Assembly: GCA_947174365.1 (NCBI GenBank)
Contig: CAMWIR010000005.1
Span: forward strand, 1 to 44,401
Reading direction: 5' to 3'
Origin: an uncultured Ruminococcus sp.
GTDB lineage: Bacteria > Bacillota > Clostridia > Oscillospirales > Ruminococcaceae
Length of the DNA: 44,401 nt
The notes under the pieces were generated by a model. That model was given only the letters and a program-made list of their open reading frames with translations, was not told where the DNA came from and did no database searches. This document shows, in pieces, positions 39,961 through 44,401 of this stretch. Every line of letters starts with the position of its first letter. Position 1 is the first letter of the stretch. Position numbers and translations under genes: made by a program.

Positions 39961-40422
39961 ATGACAGCCTTTATCACCAAAACAGCCGATTCGATTAAAG
40001 CATTAAGGCTTGAAAAGGGATTTACCCAAGAGGAATTGGCAGAGAAGATATTTGTATCCAGGCAGGCGGTCTCACGGTGGGAAAACAGCGAGACTATGCC
40101 GGGGGTGGACAGCTTAAAGGAGCTTTCCAAAGTATTCGGAGTCACGATAAACAGACTGCTGGGGGATCCTGTGAAGCTTGTTTGCCAGTGCTGCGGAATG
40201 GAACTGGACGAAAACTCTGTAAGCTGCGAACCGGACGGCGGAGCAAATCCCGATTACTGCAAATGGTGCTATGAGGGCGGAGAATTTGCGTATAAATCCC
40301 TGCCGGAACTGGTGGAATATCTGGTAACCCATGTGCCCTTGGGAGAGTTTACCCGTGAACAGGCAGAGGAGTTCTTTTCGGCTCGACTAAAGGAACTGAA
40401 CTACTGGAAAGAGGCAGAATGA
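39961..40422 (+). CDS. XRE helix-turn-helix regulator with C-terminal zinc ribbon
   Basis: A 153-residue two-domain protein. Residues 5-68 are an XRE domain (GFTQEELAEKIFVSRQAVSRWENSETMP). Residues about 75-150 match the putative zinc-ribbon family PF12674: CQCCGMELDENS, then NPDYCKWCYEGGEF and an EFFSARLKEL helix, with four metal-binding cysteines. The ribbon may sense or stabilise, or recruit a partner. ACGGAGG precedes the ATG. It is a single gene with its own promoter and terminator. Confidence 0.92.
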   Translation: MTAFITKTADSIKALRLEKGFTQEELAEKIFVSRQAVSRWENSETMPGVDSLKELSKVFGVTINRLLGDPVKLVCQCCGMELDENSVSCEPDGGANPDYCKWCYEGGEFAYKSLPELVEYLVTHVPLGEFTREQAEEFFSARLKELNYWKEAE

Positions 40423-40450
40423 CTTTTATATGCTTTTAAAAATCAGCTGC

Positions 40451-40487
40451 GCTTCTTCCCGATAATTTCGGGGAGAGGCTTTTTTTA
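40451..40487 (+). terminator. Terminator of the XRE/zinc-ribbon gene
   Basis: GCTTCTTCCCGA and TCGGGGAGAGGC pair over 12 positions (two G-U and T-G wobbles) around TAATT, followed by TTTTTTT. Confidence 0.88.
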
Positions 40488-40500
40488 TGCTCATTATTAT

Positions 40501-40613
40501 GTAAGCACTTATTAAAGCTTTTCCTTAAAAATTTGCTGTTTGTTAAACGGCGATTTGGCGAGGCTTTTTCCCCGTCTGCGGCGGGGAAAAGCCTTTAATC
40601 GACAGTTCCTTAT
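40501..40613 (+). repeat. Hairpin-forming intergenic repeat, copy D
   Basis: From GTAAGCACTTATTAAAGC to GACAGTTCCTTA. The hairpin is AGGCTTTTTCCCC ... GGGGAAAAGCCT and the internal stretch is AAAAATTTGCTGTTTGTTAAACGGCGATTTGGCG. Its reverse complement aligns with copy A, and copy C has the same orientation. It lies between the XRE/zinc-ribbon terminator and the trkH promoter. Confidence 0.8.
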
Positions 40614-40665
40614 TTACAGAAAAAATATATTTTGAGATAAAATCCGTCAACTTTGTCAATTCCTC

Positions 40666-40694
40666 TTGCAAATTCCCGGAAAAAGTGTTACAAT
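40666..40694 (+). promoter_or_regulatory. trkH promoter
   Basis: TTGCAA (40666-40671), 17 bases, TACAAT (40689-40694). The ORF-track start codon at 40666 is the -35 box itself, so the downstream ATG at 40720 is the real start. Confidence 0.8.
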
Positions 40695-40719
40695 AAAAAT
40701 TGCAACGGAGGAAAAACAA

Positions 40720-42108
40720 ATGAAAAAAAATTCGGATAAAAAAAGTGTAAAGGAGCTTTGGAGGGAACTGACGGAAAAGATAAAAAAAATATCCTCGGCG
40801 AAAATTATTGCTTTAGGATACCTGGCAGTCATTCTTACGGGCACACTTTTACTGAAGCTCCCCATTGCGTCAAGAGGCAAACCTTTGGGCTGGCTCGATA
40901 CTCTGTTTACGGCGGTTTCCGCCTCCTGTGTTACGGGGCTGGCGGCAGCGGACACTTACACGCAGTGGTCGCTGTTCGGGCAGATCGTTATAATATTCCT
41001 TATTCAGATAGGCGGACTGGGGTTTATGACGGTGGTCTCCCTGGCGGGACTGCTTACGGGTCGGAGGATCGGACTCAAGGAGCGCAGCGTATTGCAGGAC
41101 AGCGTGAACAATATGCAGGTAGGGGGAATTGTAAAGCTTATGCGTCGGATAGCTCTCGGCACGTTTATTATTGAGGGGATCGGGGCGGCGCTGCTTGCGG
41201 TGAGGCTTATCCCGAAAATGGGAATTCTGTCGGGGATCGGAAACAGTCTGTTTTTATCTGTCTCCGCTTTTTGCAACGGCGGATTCGACCTGAACGGAAA
41301 ATACGGGCAGTATTGTTCTCTTACACCCTTTGCGGATGATGTTCTCATTAACCTTGTTATCTGTATGCTGATACTTACGGGGGGTATCGGTTTTACGGTG
41401 TGGGAGGATATTTTAAAGCACAAATTCAGGTTTTCCGCCTATAAGCTCCACAGCAAAATAGCTCTTACGGTGACCCTTTGGCTGACCCTTATAGGCACAG
41501 GACTTTTTCTGCTTTTTGAGCAGGAATACACCTTTAAGGGAATGCCCTTTTGGGAGCAGCTGACGGCGGCTCTGTTTTCCTCGGTAACGCCTCGGACGGC
41601 GGGTTTCAACACGGTGGACACCGCTGCCCTCAGCCCTGCTTCAAAGGCGCTGACTGTTTTATATATGTTTATCGGCGGCAGCCCCGGATCGACGGCAGGA
41701 GGCATAAAGACAGTGACATTTGCGGTGCTGATACTTACGGCGATCGCAAGTATGCGGGGAAATGACGATGTGAATATATTCGGGCGGCGGCTGGAGGCGG
41801 ACGCTGCAAGACGGGCGGTAACGGTGGTTACGGTCAATCTGGCTCTCGCGGTCACGGCGATCCTGGGAATATCGGCAGCCCAGCCGGGGCTGCCTCTTCC
41901 GGATGTGGTGATAGAAACATTTTCGGCGGTGAACACGGTGGGCATGACCACGGGGATAACAAGGGAACTTCTGCCCTTTTCCAAGCTGCTGCTGATAATG
42001 CTTATGTACAGCGGCAGAGTGGGGAGCGTTTCCTTTGCGCTGATATTTACGGGGAAAACTCGGTTTACGGGAGTGCAAAATCCCGAAGAGCCTATAAGTA
42101 TAGGCTGA
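40720..42108 (+). CDS. trkH: TrkH/KtrB-type potassium uptake channel subunit
   Basis: About 462 residues, a four-fold repeat K+ channel-like transporter. The four selectivity-filter segments are SASCVTGLAAAD, SAFCNGGFDLNG, SVTPRTAGFNTV and SAVNTVGMTTGIT, each with the filter glycine between half-helices. Length and the single conserved glycines fit KtrB. ACGGAGG precedes the ATG. The regulatory partner TrkA/KtrA is not in this window and must be encoded elsewhere. Confidence 0.94.
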   Translation: MKKNSDKKSVKELWRELTEKIKKISSAKIIALGYLAVILTGTLLLKLPIASRGKPLGWLDTLFTAVSASCVTGLAAADTYTQWSLFGQIVIIFLIQIGGLGFMTVVSLAGLLTGRRIGLKERSVLQDSVNNMQVGGIVKLMRRIALGTFIIEGIGAALLAVRLIPKMGILSGIGNSLFLSVSAFCNGGFDLNGKYGQYCSLTPFADDVLINLVICMLILTGGIGFTVWEDILKHKFRFSAYKLHSKIALTVTLWLTLIGTGLFLLFEQEYTFKGMPFWEQLTAALFSSVTPRTAGFNTVDTAALSPASKALTVLYMFIGGSPGSTAGGIKTVTFAVLILTAIASMRGNDDVNIFGRRLEADAARRAVTVVTVNLALAVTAILGISAAQPGLPLPDVVIETFSAVNTVGMTTGITRELLPFSKLLLIMLMYSGRVGSVSFALIFTGKTRFTGVQNPEEPISIG

Positions 42109-42156
42109 CAGGGGTGCGAACGCAAACCGGATTTTTAATAAAGCGAGGATAAGAAA

Positions 42157-42918
42157 ATGAAAAGGATAAAGTCATTGATAAAGGATACCGTTTCATATAC
42201 TCAAGACGGCAATACGGTTCGTTTTATTATTGATGAGAACGAACGTCCTTATTGGTCAAGAATGCTTGAACGCAGCTTTGCAAAAGATAAAACGGGGCTT
42301 AAAATGTCCGAAAAATATAAAAGTGGGAAAGACATTGCGGCAAGGGATGACAAGCTGAAAAAATTTTTTGACTTTATTTCTGAGGGGAATGGAGTAAAGG
42401 TTGATTTAGCAAGCGGTCCGTCCGGGTATTTTTCTCCTGTGTTGGATACGCTTGATGAGTCGGATATTTTTATTGCGACAGACGCTTGTCCCTCCATTAT
42501 TGCAGCGCATTCGGAAGCCTGTAACAAGGAAAATTTTTTTGTATTTGATATTGATCTTGATAAGAAACTTCCGTTTTATGATGAATGCATTGATGTTTTC
42601 AGCGGAAAGCTGCTGAACAACGTAAATAACTATGATGTACTGATCGGAGAGGCTTACAGATGCCTGAAATACGGAGGGCGTTTTGCCGTTATAGAAATGT
42701 TTTTTGAACACGGCTGCAAGACCTTTGAATATTTGAATTCACAGGGCGCTGTCTGGTCATCCTTTGAGACCTTTGTCAGATTTTGTGAAAATACAGGCTT
42801 TAAACATATCGGAAGCGATATTCTGCAAAGCAGAAAAGGAAAGATCGACAGCGGCGACCTTTACCCATTGTATGAAAACGACTGTTGGACAGAAAGAACG
42901 GTTTATTTTGTAAAATGA
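42157..42918 (+). CDS. Class I SAM-dependent methyltransferase-like protein
   Basis: A 253-residue protein with a Rossmann methyltransferase core: motif I VDLASGPSGYFSPVLD (about residues 82-97), FIATDACPSII as the second acidic strand, DIDLDKKLPF, and the late RCLKYGGRFAVIEMF strand. The first 75 residues and the last 60 are not recognised. Its base composition is more AT-rich than its neighbours (many AAA, TTT and GAT codons), a possible sign of later acquisition. It lies 48 bases after trkH with a GCGAGGA site. The substrate is unknown. Confidence 0.8.
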   Translation: MKRIKSLIKDTVSYTQDGNTVRFIIDENERPYWSRMLERSFAKDKTGLKMSEKYKSGKDIAARDDKLKKFFDFISEGNGVKVDLASGPSGYFSPVLDTLDESDIFIATDACPSIIAAHSEACNKENFFVFDIDLDKKLPFYDECIDVFSGKLLNNVNNYDVLIGEAYRCLKYGGRFAVIEMFFEHGCKTFEYLNSQGAVWSSFETFVRFCENTGFKHIGSDILQSRKGKIDSGDLYPLYENDCWTERTVYFVK

Positions 42919-42945
42919 AAAAATTGAAAAATATTTTTGTAAATA

Positions 42946-42974
42946 TTGATTTTTTCGGTGAAATACTGTAAAAT
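42946..42974 (+). promoter_or_regulatory. Promoter of the sialate O-acetylesterase gene
   Basis: TTGATT (42946-42951), 17 bases, TAAAAT (42969-42974); the ATG follows at 43023 behind AAGGAG. Confidence 0.7.
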
Positions 42975-43022
42975 AATATTATGTATATTTTGCGGGAGTT
43001 ACCCGATAAGGAGTGTTAAATT

Positions 43023-44401
43023 ATGGGCGCTTTAAAGGCGGCGGCGGTTTTTTCGGAGCATATGGTTTTACAAATGGGAAAGCCCATTAACATCTGGGGG
43101 CATGATTACAGCGGCAGGACGGTTAAGGCAGAGCTTTGCGGCGCCACGAGTGGCAATTGTGCCGAGTGTATTTGCAGGGAGAATGAATGGCGGATAACGC
43201 TTCCCCCGGTGAACGCATACGGAGGACCTTACGAGCTGAAAATTTCAGACGGTGATGAAACGGTCGTTTTCGGAGATGTTATGATAGGGGAAGTCTGGAT
43301 AGCGGGGGGACAGTCCAATATGGAGCTGGAACTGCAAAGCGAGGTTCACGGCAGTGAAGAGCTGAAAAAATGCGCTTCGTCAAATGTGCGGTTCTATTAC
43401 ACAAAGAAAAATCCTTACATAGATGAGTTTTTTTACATTGACGAGAGGAACGGCGGCTGGGCGTGCGCTTCGGAGGAGGCTTCACGGTGCTGGTCGGCGG
43501 TGGGGTATTATTTCGGGAAAAAGCTTGCGGCTGACCTTAATGTTACCGTGGGGATAATCGGCTGCAACTGGGGCGGCACTTCCGCTTCAAACTGGATAGA
43601 CAGGGAGACGCTTAGCAAGGATTCTGACCTTAAAAGCTATGTCGATGAATATGACAAGGCAATGGAGGGGAAAAGTTTTGAGGAATATCTGGAGGAACTG
43701 CGGGATTACCGTGAATGGGAGGCTGAGTGGAATCCGAAGATAAATGAATTTTACAGCAAGAATCCCGAGGGAAGCTGGGAGGACGCACAGGCATATGCGG
43801 GAAGTCTTTCGAGATATCCCGAGCCGCTTGGCCCTAAATCGCCGTTCAGGGCGGGGGGGCTTTATGAGGCCATGCTGAAGCGCATTTGCCCATACAGTGC
43901 AAAGGGTTTTATATATTATCAGGGAGAGTCGGACGATCACAAGCCAGAAATATACGAAAAGCTGCTTAAAACCCTTATACAGCGCTGGCGAATCGACTGG
44001 GGGGATCTGCATATGCCCTTTATCATGGTGCAGCTGCCTATGTTTCTCAACCGTGGGGATATTGACAGGAAGAACTGGTGTCTTATCCGTGAGGCGCAGA
44101 TGAACACTCATCTGACAGTGGCAAACACAGGTATTGCGGTGATCCTTGACTGCGGCGAATACGGAAATATTCACCCTGTGGATAAAATTCCCGTTGGGGA
44201 GCGTTTGGAATTGCAGGCGCTTTATCACGTTTACAAGCGTATTTCCGAGAGTGAGGCTTACGGGCCTGTTTACAGAAATTGTTACCCGGAAAACGGGGGG
44301 CTTATTGTGGAATTCGATCATGCGGAAAACGGCTTTGCAGTTAAAAATGCAGAGACGATCGAGGGGTTTGAGATCAAGGGAGATGAGGGCGAGTTTGTGC
44401 C
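43023..44401 (+). CDS. Sialate O-acetylesterase-like carbohydrate esterase (3' truncated by window)
   Basis: Open to the end of the window (459 codons so far) and absent from the ORF track because no stop is reached. The N-terminus is a beta-rich domain (AVFSEHMVLQMGKPINIWG). The SGNH-like esterase core carries the nucleophile Ser98 in IAGGQSNMELEL, the GCNWGGTSASNWI motif and the catalytic His384 in GNIHPVDK, with ILDCGEYG nearby. Family members remove acetyl groups from sialic acid or from acetylated plant or host glycans. There is no signal peptide, so it probably acts in the cytoplasm. AAGGAG precedes the ATG. Confidence 0.93.
   Translation, partial: MGALKAAAVFSEHMVLQMGKPINIWGHDYSGRTVKAELCGATSGNCAECICRENEWRITLPPVNAYGGPYELKISDGDETVVFGDVMIGEVWIAGGQSNMELELQSEVHGSEELKKCASSNVRFYYTKKNPYIDEFFYIDERNGGWACASEEASRCWSAVGYYFGKKLAADLNVTVGIIGCNWGGTSASNWIDRETLSKDSDLKSYVDEYDKAMEGKSFEEYLEELRDYREWEAEWNPKINEFYSKNPEGSWEDAQAYAGSLSRYPEPLGPKSPFRAGGLYEAMLKRICPYSAKGFIYYQGESDDHKPEIYEKLLKTLIQRWRIDWGDLHMPFIMVQLPMFLNRGDIDRKNWCLIREAQMNTHLTVANTGIAVILDCGEYGNIHPVDKIPVGERLELQALYHVYKRISESEAYGPVYRNCYPENGGLIVEFDHAENGFAVKNAETIEGFEIKGDEGEFV

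Noticed and set aside
43587-44321. 244-codon minus-strand ORF
   Set aside because: It is antisense to the sialate O-acetylesterase frame, which carries the catalytic GQSNM and NIHP motifs.

Overview
The window looks like chromosomal DNA from a Gram-positive anaerobe of the Clostridia, most likely a Ruminococcus-type member of the Oscillospiraceae. This is an inference from the gene families (PyrR-regulated pyr operon, type B dihydroorotate dehydrogenase with PyrK, ffh/ylxM/rpsP/khpA/rimM order, DUF4173, DUF2975, GtrA, TIGR01212 radical SAM). It also rests on the strong purine-rich ribosome binding sites and the many consensus TTGACA-N16/17-TATAAT promoters. No tRNA, rRNA, CRISPR array or complete insertion sequence was seen.

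Layout. 1-1600: a divergent family-4-glycosidase-like gene (minus) with its own promoter. 1600-7613: two MalF/MalG-type ABC permeases, a long coiled-coil HlyD-type adaptor and a MacB-core-like membrane protein (plus). This set lacks a solute-binding protein and an ATPase. 7614-9550: a TIGR01212 radical SAM gene and a small membrane protein. 9550-23531 (minus): a long pyrimidine-centred block. Read in transcription order it is pyrR (with an attenuator leader), a fused pyrC-pyrF, carA, carB, a 212-bp MITE-like element, a membrane protein, a GNAT acetyltransferase, pyrK, pyrD, an STM3941-like protein, an ANT(6)-like nucleotidyltransferase, a phosphatase-GNAT fusion and ruvX. 23590-28625 (minus): a PF06541 membrane protein with 11-residue repeats, an HD hydrolase, and a four-gene DUF2975/XRE/small membrane/DUF4173 operon. 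28834-33685: a GtrA protein, an XRE-receiver fusion, and a zinc/cadmium efflux operon (methyltransferase, ArsR/SmtB sensor, free HMA protein, P1B-2 ATPase) with an operator laid over its promoter. 33742-35184: a histidine phosphatase and a type III toxin-antitoxin locus (toxI RNA plus a frameshifted toxN). 35235-39690 (minus): the ylxM-ffh-rpsP-khpA-rimM translation/secretion operon. An Imm17-like gene and an ankyrin-repeat membrane gene are inserted in it, and trmD is absent after rimM. 39929-44401 (plus): an XRE/zinc-ribbon regulator, a TrkH/KtrB potassium channel subunit, a methyltransferase and a truncated sialate O-acetylesterase.

The most noteworthy element is the toxIN-like locus at 34436-35184. 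A perfect-consensus promoter drives an RNA with three degenerate 36-38 nt hairpin repeats, followed by a terminator and then a ToxN/AbiQ-family endoribonuclease gene. Two opposite one-base slips in A-tracts break the toxin frame and then restore it. Also notable are a family of ~110-bp hairpin-forming intergenic repeats (five copies, one inside the ABC/adaptor cluster), the pyrC-pyrF fusion that keeps an internal pyrF start, and the sugar-type-permease/adaptor/MacB-core cassette.

Most lines of the ORF track are antisense shadows and were left out. Several track starts were moved downstream because a clear ribosome binding site, promoter or terminator shows that the longer reading frame cannot be the translated one.
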